DNA from: Citrobacter sp. wls619
Lineage (GTDB): Bacteria; Pseudomonadota; Gammaproteobacteria; Enterobacterales; Enterobacteriaceae
Assembly (NCBI RefSeq): GCF_005281345.1
Contig: NZ_SZXJ01000006.1
Location: 1 to 64,000 of the forward strand
DNA: 64,000 bases
Direction: 5' to 3'
The notes under the pieces were generated by a model. It ran no database searches. It was given only the letters and a program-made list of their open reading frames with translations, and had not been told where the DNA came from. The position numbers and the translations under genes were made by a program. Positions within the stretch are counted from its first letter, which is position 1. Every line of letters starts with the position of its first letter. Shown here in pieces: positions 30,674 to 39,032 of the stretch.

Positions 30674-30716
30674 GGCGCAGGCTTTGTCGTTATCTCTCAG
30701 TCGACAAAGCCGCGCC
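30674..30716 (+). repeat. Long hairpin at the break point of the CLC-F gene
   Basis: GGCGC-A-GGCTTTGTCG (30674-30689) pairs with CGACAAAGCC-GCGCC (30702-30716), a 15-bp stem with one bulged A and a 12-base loop. It starts directly after the truncated gene's stop codon. No U-run follows. Confidence 0.6.
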
Positions 30717-30808
30717 CAGAAATAATGCCAACGTCATCCCACCTGCCGTGAACCGCTGGCATTATAATTAATCATCGTTTTCATAACCCAATAGCTTTCC
30801 TAACTTCC

Positions 30809-31054
30809 CTACCTTTTCTTTTTATGTTTATTGTTTCCCATGCCTTCTCTGAAAGCATCAGCCTGGGTTTCCGCTGCACGCTCGGTTGCGTAGTTAGCAT
30901 TCACCGAACGCCAGTATTCTTTTTCCTCATGGTAGCAAGTATCACGACTTACGCCTGTTGCTACGCATCTGTCTACTCGTTGTTGTTCAGTCACGCAGCC
31001 GGATAGCAAGGATATAGCGGAGGTGAATAAAACCATCATCATTAACTTTTTCAA
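30809..31054 (-). CDS. Small putative lipoprotein
   Basis: This ORF of about 81 residues begins at TTG 31054 (reads as MKKLMMMVLF) with AAGG eight bases upstream; ATG 31042 is an alternative. The N-terminus is a signal sequence with a lipobox LLSGC, so a lipid-anchored Cys is predicted. The mature part is short, charged and ends in a Lys-rich NKHKKKR tail. It begins 14 bases after the outer membrane protein gene and is probably cotranscribed with it. I do not recognise a family. Confidence 0.6.
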   Translation of the reverse strand: MKKLMMMVLFTSAISLLSGCVTEQQRVDRCVATGVSRDTCYHEEKEYWRSVNANYATERAAETQADAFREGMGNNKHKKKR

Positions 31055-31064
31055 AATAGATACC

Positions 31065-31544
31065 TTAGAATTTCCAGCCCGCGCCCAGAACCACACTATT
31101 AGCCTGTGACCTAAAGATCTTAGAACCTTCATAGCCCGCATCGATAGTGAAACCTGCAATGGGGGTTAACTGAATACCCGCTCCATATGCAAAGCCAGTA
31201 GATGTATCTGTATCACCATCAGCCTTTATTGCTCCCCTTGCGATACCCGCCAATACGTAAGGTTTGAGGACATCGTTTATGCGATAACTTGCCCCCACCA
31301 GAGCAGAACCATATCCACGGTCAATATCGTTTTCATTGTCAGCGGAAATAGTGAGCGAGGAGATGACACCCAAATCACTTTCATCGGGCGTGTATCCATA
31401 CTTCGCATTAAAACCACTAAGGCTTTTTCCTGCTGTTTTGGTATGAACATAACCGCCGGTAATCACATTTTCACCTGCCAGAACAGATGCAGACAATGCC
31501 AATACCACAATGAACAAACCACTGTTGAAATTTAACAATCCCAT
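31065..31544 (-). CDS. Ail/OmpX-like outer membrane beta-barrel protein
   Basis: This 159-residue secreted protein has a signal peptide (cut near SVLA-GEN) and alternating beta-strands ending in an aromatic Phe (GAGWKF), the outer-membrane insertion signature of 8-strand barrels. The segments GYGSALVGASYRINDVLKPYVLAG and FAYGAGIQL are typical of Ail/Lom/opacity-type porins. I chose ATG 31544 with AGGA seven bases upstream; longer in-frame starts reach 31586. Family members mediate adhesion or serum resistance, but that is not shown here. Confidence 0.7.
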   Translation of the reverse strand: MGLLNFNSGLFIVVLALSASVLAGENVITGGYVHTKTAGKSLSGFNAKYGYTPDESDLGVISSLTISADNENDIDRGYGSALVGASYRINDVLKPYVLAGIARGAIKADGDTDTSTGFAYGAGIQLTPIAGFTIDAGYEGSKIFRSQANSVVLGAGWKF

Positions 31545-31802
31545 TACCATTCCTATCATCAATAAGTAACAAAGCAAAATAATCAACTGAATTTATAATC
31601 ACATAGCAAAAGTATATTAGGGCAATTTTCCAGCATTCAGAATTATCAAGAAGTAGTATTTCAAATGAAATTTTACATTAAATAAAAATCATAGCGGGTA
31701 GCGAAATAGAAAATAATTCAGGTAGATAAAGAATTCTAAATACCGGATTAACATGGCGTGCTAGAGTGCGATTTCCGCCAGAACTGATGAGAGGTTTACG
31801 CT
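31545..31802. other. AT-rich divergent spacer between the OMP and phzF-like genes
   Basis: About 260 bases, strongly AT-rich and unlike the surrounding core genes, with no ORF. It ends in the GATGAGAGGTTTACGCT ribosome region of the phzF-like gene. The composition suggests H-NS-bound acquired DNA. Confidence 0.55.
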
Positions 31803-32594
31803 ATGCAGCAAATTGATTTTTTTATGATAGATGCTTTTACCACTACCACGTTTGGCGGAAACGCTGCCGCAGTATGCCCGCTCACAGAATGGTTGCCTGA
31901 TGAGACACTATTAAAAATGTCAAAGCAGCATAACCAGTCGGAAACCGCTTTTTTCGTCCCGATTCAGAAAGGTTTTGAATTACGCTGGTTTACGACTCAG
32001 GGCGAAATCAACCTCTGTGGCCATGCCACACTTGCTGCGGCACATGTCATCTTTGAACACCTTAATTACCCGAACACCATTATTCATTTTGAAACCCGAT
32101 TTGTCGGCGCACTGACGGTAAGCCGCAATGGCAAATGGCTGACACTTGATTTTCCTGCATGGGAAACTGAATCTATTGTACCGCCGGCATTACTACTGCA
32201 AACGTTAGGTATCACGGAATACAAAGAAGTACGCATGGCGCGTGATTATATGGTCGTGATGGACAATCAGCAGCAAGTTGAAGCGGTTAAACCGGACATT
32301 AATGCCATGATCCCTCTCGGGAAAATGGTTTGCATAACCGCGCCGGGTGAAGGTGAATACGACTTTGTTAGCCGTTTCTTCTGCCCTGGAGAGGCTGTAG
32401 CAGAAGACCCAGTCACCGGCTCAGCGCACACGATGCTCATCCCTTACTGGGCCAGGCAGCTAAACAAAATGCAGATGCTGGCGCACCAGGGATTCGAACG
32501 CGGCGGAGAATTACGCTGCCAGCTCGTGGGCGACCGTGTGTATATAGGCGGACAGGCAACGACCTATATGATTGGAAAGGTGTTTCTGCGCTAG
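31803..32594 (+). CDS. PhzF-family isomerase/epimerase-like protein
   Basis: This 263-residue PhzF-fold protein has the N-terminal IDAFTTTTFGGNAAAVCPL motif, the catalytic-Glu region QSETAFF, GEINLCGHATLAAAHV, and the second-half signature EDPVTGSAHTML. The fold isomerises dihydro-acid substrates (trans-2,3-dihydro-3-hydroxyanthranilate in PhzF itself); most enteric relatives, such as YddE, have no known substrate. No phenazine genes are nearby. It is the last gene of the insert before the rstB side. Confidence 0.85.
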   Translation: MQQIDFFMIDAFTTTTFGGNAAAVCPLTEWLPDETLLKMSKQHNQSETAFFVPIQKGFELRWFTTQGEINLCGHATLAAAHVIFEHLNYPNTIIHFETRFVGALTVSRNGKWLTLDFPAWETESIVPPALLLQTLGITEYKEVRMARDYMVVMDNQQQVEAVKPDINAMIPLGKMVCITAPGEGEYDFVSRFFCPGEAVAEDPVTGSAHTMLIPYWARQLNKMQMLAHQGFERGGELRCQLVGDRVYIGGQATTYMIGKVFLR

Positions 32595-33276
32595 TACCGC
32601 GCTAAGTTGCGCCCACGAAGAACTTACAACTGCAAGCAGACGGATGTAAACAGCCGTATCGGTCGGTATGAGTCAAAACAGGGAATACGTTTGGTATCGC
32701 CGTTTACAGAAGATGGGATAATGACAGCGTTACATTCGATGGAGAATCTTGAGGCTTTATTCGACACACTCGAATAATGGCCTCTGGCCTGTCTCATTTA
32801 TCAAGCTGTTCGTTTATTTTCATCACAACCAATCAAAATCAAAAAAATTAACCCACTTCTGCTTTTAAATTTTTTAAAGAGGGTCAGTGTTGTTATTTCA
32901 GGTCTATATAACCTTATCAGTCAACTCAAAAATAAGTCGCCTGATTGTCGGTGAAAATACCCATATTTATATAAGTGGTTTCGTTTTTGTGTCGGTGCAG
33001 GGTATCGTTGTTGTATAAACGAACTGTTTCCGCGTATGCAGGCCTATTGAGTTGTTGCTCTTGCGTTGAGTTAGGCCCATTAAATGACGATCCTGTACAG
33101 GCGCCCGGTCGCTCATAAGAATGCAGAAATGGTTTATACCGTGTAATCTGCCAGGATAAGTGCGTTGATGGTGGTCGGATTGATATTCCCCCGTGCGTCA
33201 GTGGATACAGTGATACCGTCCACCTGCTTCGGGGGCAACTGCACTTTAGCTAACCTATTGAGTGTTCGGTGATTTT
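32595..33276. other. Non-genic spacer with gene debris upstream of rstB
   Basis: These 680 bases lack an intact gene. After the phzF-like stop the same frame stays open for 61 more codons to 32777, with protein-like content (LVSPFTEDGIMTALHSMENL) but no start of its own. 32800-32960 is very AT-rich. A 49-codon minus-strand ORF starts near 33117 (MSDRAPVQDRHLMGL), and a minus-strand gene tail lies at 33134-33260. The promoter now driving rstB must be in or upstream of this stretch. Confidence 0.5.
33134..33262 (-). pseudogene. Possible 3' remnant of an unidentified gene abutting rstB
   Basis: On the minus strand an open frame of about 40 codons enters from the rstB edge and ends at TAA 33134-33136, with protein-like sequence (LPPKQVDGITVSTDARGN, then INPTTINALILADYTV). 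It has no start codon in a sensible place, so it looks like the tail of a gene cut at the rstB junction. I do not recognise the family. Confidence 0.3.
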
Positions 33277-34578
33277 ATGAAAAAGCTGTTTGTGCAGTTT
33301 TATCTCTTGTTGTTTGTCTGTTTTCTGGTGATGACCCTGCTGGTTGGCCTGGTGTACAAATTCACCGCTGAACGTGCGGGCAGACAGTCGCTCGACGATT
33401 TGATGAAAAGCTCGCTGTATCTGATGCGCAGCGAATTACGCGAAATCCCACCGCGTGACTGGGGGAAAACCCTGAAAGAGATGGATTTAAATCTGTCTTT
33501 TGATCTGCGCGTAGAACCGTTGAATAAATACCATCTGGATGCTTCCACCATGCAACGCTTACGGGAAGGCGATATCGTTGCACTCGACGATCAGTACACC
33601 TTTATTCAACGAATCCCGCGCAGCCACTATGTTCTTGCCGTCGGCCCGGTACCTTATCTCTATTTCCTGCACCAGATGCGCTTGCTGGACGTCGCGCTGA
33701 TGGCCTTCATTGCTATTTCATTGGCCTTCCCTGTGCTGATCTGGATGCGCCCACACTGGCAAGAGATGCTCAGACTGGAGGCCGCTGCGCAGCGTTTTGG
33801 TGAAGGGCATCTTAATGAGCGGTTGCACTTTGACAGCGGCTCAAGCTTTGAGCGTCTGGGCGTGGCGTTTAACCAAATGGCAGACAATATCAATGCCCTG
33901 ATTGCCAGTAAAAAACAACTGATTGACGGCATTGCCCATGAGCTTCGCACGCCGCTGGTGCGATTGCGTTACCGCCTGGAGATGAGCGATAACCTTACCG
34001 AGCAGGAATCGCAGGCGCTAAACCGCGATATTGGTCAACTGGAAGCGTTAATTGAAGAATTGCTCACCTATGCGCGTCTGGATCGGCCGCAAAATGAGCT
34101 AAAACTCAGTGTTCCTGACCTGCCCGTGTGGCTAACAACCCATCTGGAAGATGTACAAAGCGTCAATCCTGATCGTGCGGTACGCCTGCGCCATCTTCAG
34201 ATCGGAGACTACGGCGCACTGGATATGCGTTTGATGGAGCGTGTGCTGGATAATTTGTTAAACAACGCTCTGCGTTACTGCCAGTCCACGGTTCAAGCCA
34301 GCCTGCAACTCAATGGGCGTCAGGCAACGCTGATCGTCGAAGATGATGGACCTGGCATCGCACCAGCTGCGCGCGAGCAAATTTTTGAACCGTTTGTACG
34401 TCTGGACCCCAGCCGTGACCGGGCGACAGGTGGCTGCGGACTTGGCCTCGCCATCGTCCACTCCATCGCTCTGGCTATGGGCGGTACGGTGGTCTGTGAT
34501 GAAAGTGAACTGGGTGGCGCCCGCTTCACCTTCAGTTGGCCTGTCTGGCATAACATACCTGAATTTTCAGCTGCCTGA
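33277..34578 (+). CDS. rstB: Sensor histidine kinase RstB
   Basis: This 433-residue kinase is exactly the E. coli RstB length. It has a membrane helix near 6-28, a periplasmic sensor domain to about 135, a second helix, HAMP, a HisKA motif with the phospho-acceptor His in GIAHELRTPLVRL (about 245), N-box NLLNNALRY, G1 DDGPGI and G2 GGCGLGLAI. It phosphorylates RstA. ATG 33277 was chosen over GTG 33262 by homology. It is separated from rstA by inserted DNA and needs its own promoter; tus follows as in E. coli. Confidence 0.95.
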   Translation: MKKLFVQFYLLLFVCFLVMTLLVGLVYKFTAERAGRQSLDDLMKSSLYLMRSELREIPPRDWGKTLKEMDLNLSFDLRVEPLNKYHLDASTMQRLREGDIVALDDQYTFIQRIPRSHYVLAVGPVPYLYFLHQMRLLDVALMAFIAISLAFPVLIWMRPHWQEMLRLEAAAQRFGEGHLNERLHFDSGSSFERLGVAFNQMADNINALIASKKQLIDGIAHELRTPLVRLRYRLEMSDNLTEQESQALNRDIGQLEALIEELLTYARLDRPQNELKLSVPDLPVWLTTHLEDVQSVNPDRAVRLRHLQIGDYGALDMRLMERVLDNLLNNALRYCQSTVQASLQLNGRQATLIVEDDGPGIAPAAREQIFEPFVRLDPSRDRATGGCGLGLAIVHSIALAMGGTVVCDESELGGARFTFSWPVWHNIPEFSAA

Positions 34579-34619
34579 CCTACCCTGCTCGGTGGTCAGG
34601 CTGAGCGTCTTGTGCTATA

Positions 34620-34642
34620 AAAAAGTATGTTGTAACTAAAAT
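34620..34642 (+). other. Ter replication-termination site (TerB-like)
   Basis: AGTATGTTGTAACTAAA (34624-34640) is the conserved core of the 23-bp Tus-binding site. Over the full 23 positions it differs from E. coli TerB at two. It lies directly in front of tus, where Tus binding also represses tus transcription. The conserved G-C pair at position 6 is on the rstB side, so forks coming from low coordinates meet the blocking face. Confidence 0.93.
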
Positions 34643-34651
34643 GGTAAACCT

Positions 34652-35581
34652 ATGGCTCGCTACGATCTCGTTGAACGCTTAAACGGAACCTTTCGCCAAA
34701 TGGAACAAGAACTGGCACACCTCACCGGGCAATTGCAACAGCAGACGCTGCTGATTGCTCGCGTGTTCTCTTTGCCGGAAGTGGTGAAAGAGGCAGAACA
34801 CGCGCCACTGGAAACCATCGACGTTAAACAGCACCTGGGTAAAGAGGCGGAAAGCCTGGCACTACGCCACTATCGCCACCTGTTTATTCAACAGCAGTCC
34901 GAGAATCGCAGTAGCAAAGCGGCTGTCCGCCTGCCGGGGGTACTCTGCTATCAGGTGGATACCGCCACTCAAGTCGTGCTGGAAGAGCAAATACAACGTA
35001 TTAATCAGCTTAAAACCACCTTTGAGCGCATTGTCACCGTCGAGTCTGGTCTGCCATCAGCCGCGCGTTTTGAATGGGTGCACCGCCACCTACCGGGGCT
35101 GATTACGTTGAACGCGTATCGGACGCTAACGGTTGTCAGAGAACCGGCTACCCTGCGATTTGGCTGGGCCAACAAGCACATTATTAAGAACCTGACGCGT
35201 GATGAGGTGCTGCAACAACTGGAAAAGAGCCTGACATCACCGCGCAGCGTGCATCCGTGGACACGCGAAGAGTGGCAGGCCAGGCTTGAGCGCGAATACC
35301 AGGACATCGCTGCCCTGCCACAACAGGCAAAATTAAAAATCAAACGCCCGGTCAAAGTACAGCCCATCGCCCGTGTCTGGTACAAAGGGCAGCAAAAACA
35401 GGTGCAATATGCCTGCCCGACGCCATTAATTGCGCTAATAAATAACGAAAATGGCATGACGGTGCCGGATATCGGAGGATTACTGAACTACGATGCTGAC
35501 AATGTTCAGCATCGTTTTAAACCTCAAGCGCAACCGTTAAGACTGATTATCCCACGGCTGCACCTGTATGTAGCGGATTAA
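34652..35581 (+). CDS. tus: Replication terminus site-binding protein Tus
   Basis: This 309-residue protein is the E. coli Tus length, with the central DNA-binding beta-strand region [12 protein letters not shown]-like ([20 protein letters not shown]) and conserved [20 protein letters not shown]. Tus binds Ter sites as a monomer and arrests the replisome in a polar manner. The ATG is 10 bases after the Ter site. Its TAA stop overlaps the fumC stop: both genes share the palindrome TTAA at 35578-35581. Confidence 0.96.
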   Translation: MARYDLVERLNGTFRQMEQELAHLTGQLQQQTLLIARVFSLPEVVKEAEHAPLETIDVKQHLGKEAESLALRHYRHLFIQQQSENRSSKAAVRLPGVLCYQVDTATQVVLEEQIQRINQLKTTFERIVTVESGLPSAARFEWVHRHLPGLITLNAYRTLTVVREPATLRFGWANKHIIKNLTRDEVLQQLEKSLTSPRSVHPWTREEWQARLEREYQDIAALPQQAKLKIKRPVKVQPIARVWYKGQQKQVQYACPTPLIALINNENGMTVPDIGGLLNYDADNVQHRFKPQAQPLRLIIPRLHLYVAD

Positions 35582-36981
35582 CGACCCGGTCGCATGCTAC
35601 CGACCATCAGTTCCGGGCGGACCCAACTGTCGAATTCGGCCTCGGTTAAATATCCCAGCGTCAGGGCTGACGCTTTTAAAGTCAGTCCTTCTTTATGCGC
35701 CTTTTTAGCAATCTCAGCCGCTTTATCGTAGCCAATATGGGTGTTTAGCGCGGTTACCAGCATCAGTGACTCGTTGAGCAACTGATCAATGCGTTCACGA
35801 TTTGGCTCGATCCCTGTCGCACAGTGCTCGTTGAAGCTTTCCATACCATCAGCTAACAGGCGAACCGATTGCAGGAAGTTATGGATAACCATCGGGCGGT
35901 AGACGTTCAGTTCAAAATTCCCTGACGCCCCGCCGATATTAACGGCAACATCGTTACCCATGACCTGACAGCACAGCATAGTCAGGGCTTCACATTGTGT
36001 CGGGTTGACCTTGCCCGGCATGATGGAACTGCCCGGTTCATTTTCAGGAATAGAAATTTCGCCAATGCCGCAGCGCGGACCGGATGCCAGCCAGCGTACA
36101 TCATTGGCGATTTTCATCAACGATGCGGCCAGGCCTTTGAGCGCACCGTGGGCATGTACCAGTGCATCACAGGTGGCTAGCGCTTCGAATTTATTCGGCG
36201 CGGTGACAAAAGGTGCAGAGGTCAACGCCGCCAGTTCATCCGCAACCCGCTCGGCATATTCCGGGTGGGTGTTCAGCCCGGTCCCTACTGCCGTACCGCC
36301 CAACGCCAGTTCAGCAACGTGCGGCAGACTATGTTCGATATGCTTCAGGTTATGTTCCAGCATTGCCACCCAGCCGGAGATTTCCTGGCCCAGCGTCAGT
36401 GGCGTCGCATCCTGTAAATGGGTTCTGCCGATTTTGACAATGTCGGCGAAGGCATGCGATTTTTCACGTAATGTGGTGGTCAGCACCTTCAGCTGTGGGA
36501 TCAGATGTTCACGCAGAGCCAACAGCGCGGCGACATGCATTGCCGTGGGAAAAACATCATTTGAACTTTGGCTTTTATTGACGTCATCGTTCGGATGTAT
36601 TTTTCGCTCCATCCCCCGCACGCCGCCCAACAATTCGCTGGCCCGGTTTGCCAGCACCTCATTCATATTCATATTGCTTTGCGTGCCGGAGCCGGTCTGC
36701 CAGATAGCCAGCGGAAACTCATCACGATGTTTGTCTGCCAGCACCTCGTCTGCAGCCTGCATGATGGCGGAGGCTTTCTCCGCAGCCAGCAACCCCAAAT
36801 CCTGGTTAACCTTCGCAGCGGCCCGCTTAGTCAGCGCCAGCGCGTGGATCAGCGAGACCGGCATTTTCTCTGTTGAAATGCGAAAATGCTCCAGCGATCG
36901 TTGAGTTTGCGCGCCCCAGAGTTTATCGGCCGGAACATCGATCGCACCCATTGAATCATTCTCGCGGCGTACCGTTACCAT
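35578..36981 (-). CDS. fumC: Class II fumarase FumC
   Basis: This 467-residue oxygen-stable, iron-independent fumarate hydratase has the family signature [11 protein letters not shown], the [11 protein letters not shown] substrate region and [16 protein letters not shown]. It interconverts fumarate and malate and replaces iron-sulfur fumarase A under superoxide stress or iron limitation. A perfect MarA/SoxS/Rob box lies upstream at 37074-37092. It is tail-to-tail with tus and follows fumA on the same strand but is separated from it by a terminator. Confidence 0.97.
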   Translation of the reverse strand: MVTVRRENDSMGAIDVPADKLWGAQTQRSLEHFRISTEKMPVSLIHALALTKRAAAKVNQDLGLLAAEKASAIMQAADEVLADKHRDEFPLAIWQTGSGTQSNMNMNEVLANRASELLGGVRGMERKIHPNDDVNKSQSSNDVFPTAMHVAALLALREHLIPQLKVLTTTLREKSHAFADIVKIGRTHLQDATPLTLGQEISGWVAMLEHNLKHIEHSLPHVAELALGGTAVGTGLNTHPEYAERVADELAALTSAPFVTAPNKFEALATCDALVHAHGALKGLAASLMKIANDVRWLASGPRCGIGEISIPENEPGSSIMPGKVNPTQCEALTMLCCQVMGNDVAVNIGGASGNFELNVYRPMVIHNFLQSVRLLADGMESFNEHCATGIEPNRERIDQLLNESLMLVTALNTHIGYDKAAEIAKKAHKEGLTLKASALTLGYLTEAEFDSWVRPELMVGSMRPGR

Positions 36982-37073
36982 TACCTGCTCCTTATATTAA
37001 CAATTGATTAGGTTATGTTTCGACATTGCCCACTTGCATTGGTCTTATGAGTATTAACGAGGAAAAAACTGTC

Positions 37074-37092
37074 GTTTGGTGGTTCGTGCGGT
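37074..37092 (-). promoter_or_regulatory. MarA/SoxS/Rob box upstream of fumC
   Basis: The minus strand reads ACCGCACGAACCACCAAAC, which agrees with the consensus AYnGCACnnWnnRYYAAAY at every fixed position. It sits about 95 bases upstream of the fumC start codon. E. coli fumC is a SoxRS regulon member, so superoxide induction is expected here. Confidence 0.88.
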
Positions 37093-37116
37093 AAAAAAAA
37101 CCGCCCCGTAGGGCGG
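37093..37116 (-). terminator. Intrinsic terminator of fumA
   Basis: On the minus strand CCGCCC-TACG-GGGCGG is followed by eight T residues: a compact UACG-tetraloop terminator separating fumA from fumC. Confidence 0.92.
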
Positions 37117-37122
37117 CTGACG

Positions 37123-38769
37123 TTACTTAACGCAGCGTGCGCACTGCGACGTCTGAATTTGCTGGAAGAAATCGTTGCCTTTGTCATCCACCAGGATAAA
37201 CGCCGGGAAATCTTCCACTTCAATTTTCCAGATGGCTTCCATCCCCAGTTCGGGATATTCCACGCACTCCAGGCTCTTGATGCTGCCCTGGGCCAGCACA
37301 GCCGCTGGCCCGCCAATGCTGCCTAAGTAGAAACCACCATGCTTATGGCAAGCGTCAGTAACCTGCTGGCTGCGGTTTCCTTTTGCCAGCATAATCATAC
37401 TCCCGCCCGCGGCCTGAAGCTGATCAACATAGGAATCCATGCGACCGGCGGTGGTTGGGCCAAGCGAGCCAGATGCATAACCTTCCGGCGTTTTTGCCGG
37501 TCCGGCGTAATAGATTGGGTGATCTTTAACATACTGCGGCAAACTTTCGCCGTTATCCAGCCGTTCTTTCAGTTTCGCATGCGCTATGTCACGTCCAACG
37601 ATGATCGTACCATTCAGCGACAAGCGGGTAGAAACCGGATATTGCGACAACTGCGCCAGAATATCTTTCATCGGGCGGTTCAGGTCGACACGCACCGCTT
37701 CGCCTTCGCCTGCCTGACGCAGTTCTTCCGGGATATATTTGCCAGGATTGTGTTCGAGCTTCTCAATCCAGATCCCTTCACGGTTGATCTTAGCTTTGAT
37801 GTTTCTATCCGCTGAGCAAGAAACGCCCATGCCAACCGGGCACGACGCGCCGTGACGCGGTAAGCGGATCACACGGATATCGTGTGCGAAATATTTCCCG
37901 CCAAACTGGGCGCCTAAACCAAGGTTCTGCGCTTCAATCAGCAGCTCTTTTTCCAGTTCAACATCACGGAATGCCTGGCCGTGCTCGTTACCTTCGGTCG
38001 GCAGCTCATCGTAGTATTTCGCCGAAGCCAGTTTCACCGTTTTCAGCGTGGCTTCTGCGGACGTTCCGCCAATCACAAACGCGATGTGGTACGGCGGGCA
38101 TGCGGCTGTTCCCAGTGTACGCATCTTCTCCACCAGGTAATTTTTTAATTTGCCTGGTGTGAGCAGCGCTTTGGTTTCCTGGTACAGATAGGTTTTGTTC
38201 GCCGAACCGCCGCCTTTGGCAATACACAGGAATTTGTATTCATCGCCGTCGACGGTATACAAATCAATCTGGGCTGGCAGATTGGTACCGGTGTTCACCT
38301 CTTTGTACATATCCAGCGCGGCGTTTTGTGAATAGCGCAGGTTATCTTCGATGTAGGTGTTATAAACCCCACGTGCCAGCGCCGCTTCGTCACCGCCGCC
38401 GGTCCAGACATGCTGTCCTTTTTTACCCACGATAATCGCCGTGCCGGTGTCCTGACATGTTGGCAGAATGCCTTTTGCCGCGATATCAGAGTTACGCAGG
38501 AATTGCAGGGCGACATATTTATCGTTTTCGCTGGCATCCGGATCACGCAGGATGTCTGCAACCTGCTGCTGATGTGCAGGACGCAGCATAAACGATGCGT
38601 CATGGAACGCCTGGCGAGCCAGCAAAGTTAAGGCCTCAGGCGCGACTTTGACAATCTCCTGCCCTTCAAATTCGGCAACGGAAACATAGTCGCGGGTCAG
38701 CAGATAGTATTCGGTATCATCCTTTTTGAGGGGAAAAGGATGCTGATAATGAAAGGGTTTGTTTGACAT
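37123..38769 (-). CDS. fumA: Class I iron-sulfur fumarase FumA
   Basis: This 548-residue aerobic fumarate hydratase is a 4Fe-4S class I enzyme. The cluster cysteines lie in [19 protein letters not shown] and [10 protein letters not shown]-terminal segments [16 protein letters not shown] and KGNRSQQV are conserved. It interconverts fumarate and malate in the TCA cycle under aerobic growth. It is divergent from manA, as in E. coli. Confidence 0.96.
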   Translation of the reverse strand: MSNKPFHYQHPFPLKKDDTEYYLLTRDYVSVAEFEGQEIVKVAPEALTLLARQAFHDASFMLRPAHQQQVADILRDPDASENDKYVALQFLRNSDIAAKGILPTCQDTGTAIIVGKKGQHVWTGGGDEAALARGVYNTYIEDNLRYSQNAALDMYKEVNTGTNLPAQIDLYTVDGDEYKFLCIAKGGGSANKTYLYQETKALLTPGKLKNYLVEKMRTLGTAACPPYHIAFVIGGTSAEATLKTVKLASAKYYDELPTEGNEHGQAFRDVELEKELLIEAQNLGLGAQFGGKYFAHDIRVIRLPRHGASCPVGMGVSCSADRNIKAKINREGIWIEKLEHNPGKYIPEELRQAGEGEAVRVDLNRPMKDILAQLSQYPVSTRLSLNGTIIVGRDIAHAKLKERLDNGESLPQYVKDHPIYYAGPAKTPEGYASGSLGPTTAGRMDSYVDQLQAAGGSMIMLAKGNRSQQVTDACHKHGGFYLGSIGGPAAVLAQGSIKSLECVEYPELGMEAIWKIEVEDFPAFILVDDKGNDFFQQIQTSQCARCVK

Positions 38770-39032
38770 TGTGCTCTCACTTACTGCTCGGTCTGGTTAT
38801 TTTCTGGGCAGATGTTCCATTGCCCTGCTTCCCTGCCGCAGCTCGGGTTGTAGAAGGTATGGCTTTCTGCAACCGGAATTACTCAGGGTATTAAAAGCGA
38901 GTCACCATATCCTACACAATTTTTTAACAAAAACTGAGACTAGTACGACTTTTTGCACGTGCAGGTTACTTCGTCCGGGGTTTCTTGGTTTAATAGCCAG
39001 AGATTTTTCAACATTGAAACAGGGCATTGATA

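Noticed and set aside
30674-30716. Hairpin considered as an integron attC site
   Set aside because: It lacks the R'/R'' core motifs (GTTRRRY and RYYYAAC) and there is no integrase.
36005-36904. 299-codon plus-strand ORF opposite fumC
   Set aside because: Antisense shadow of fumC with low-complexity Ser/Ala composition and no start signal.
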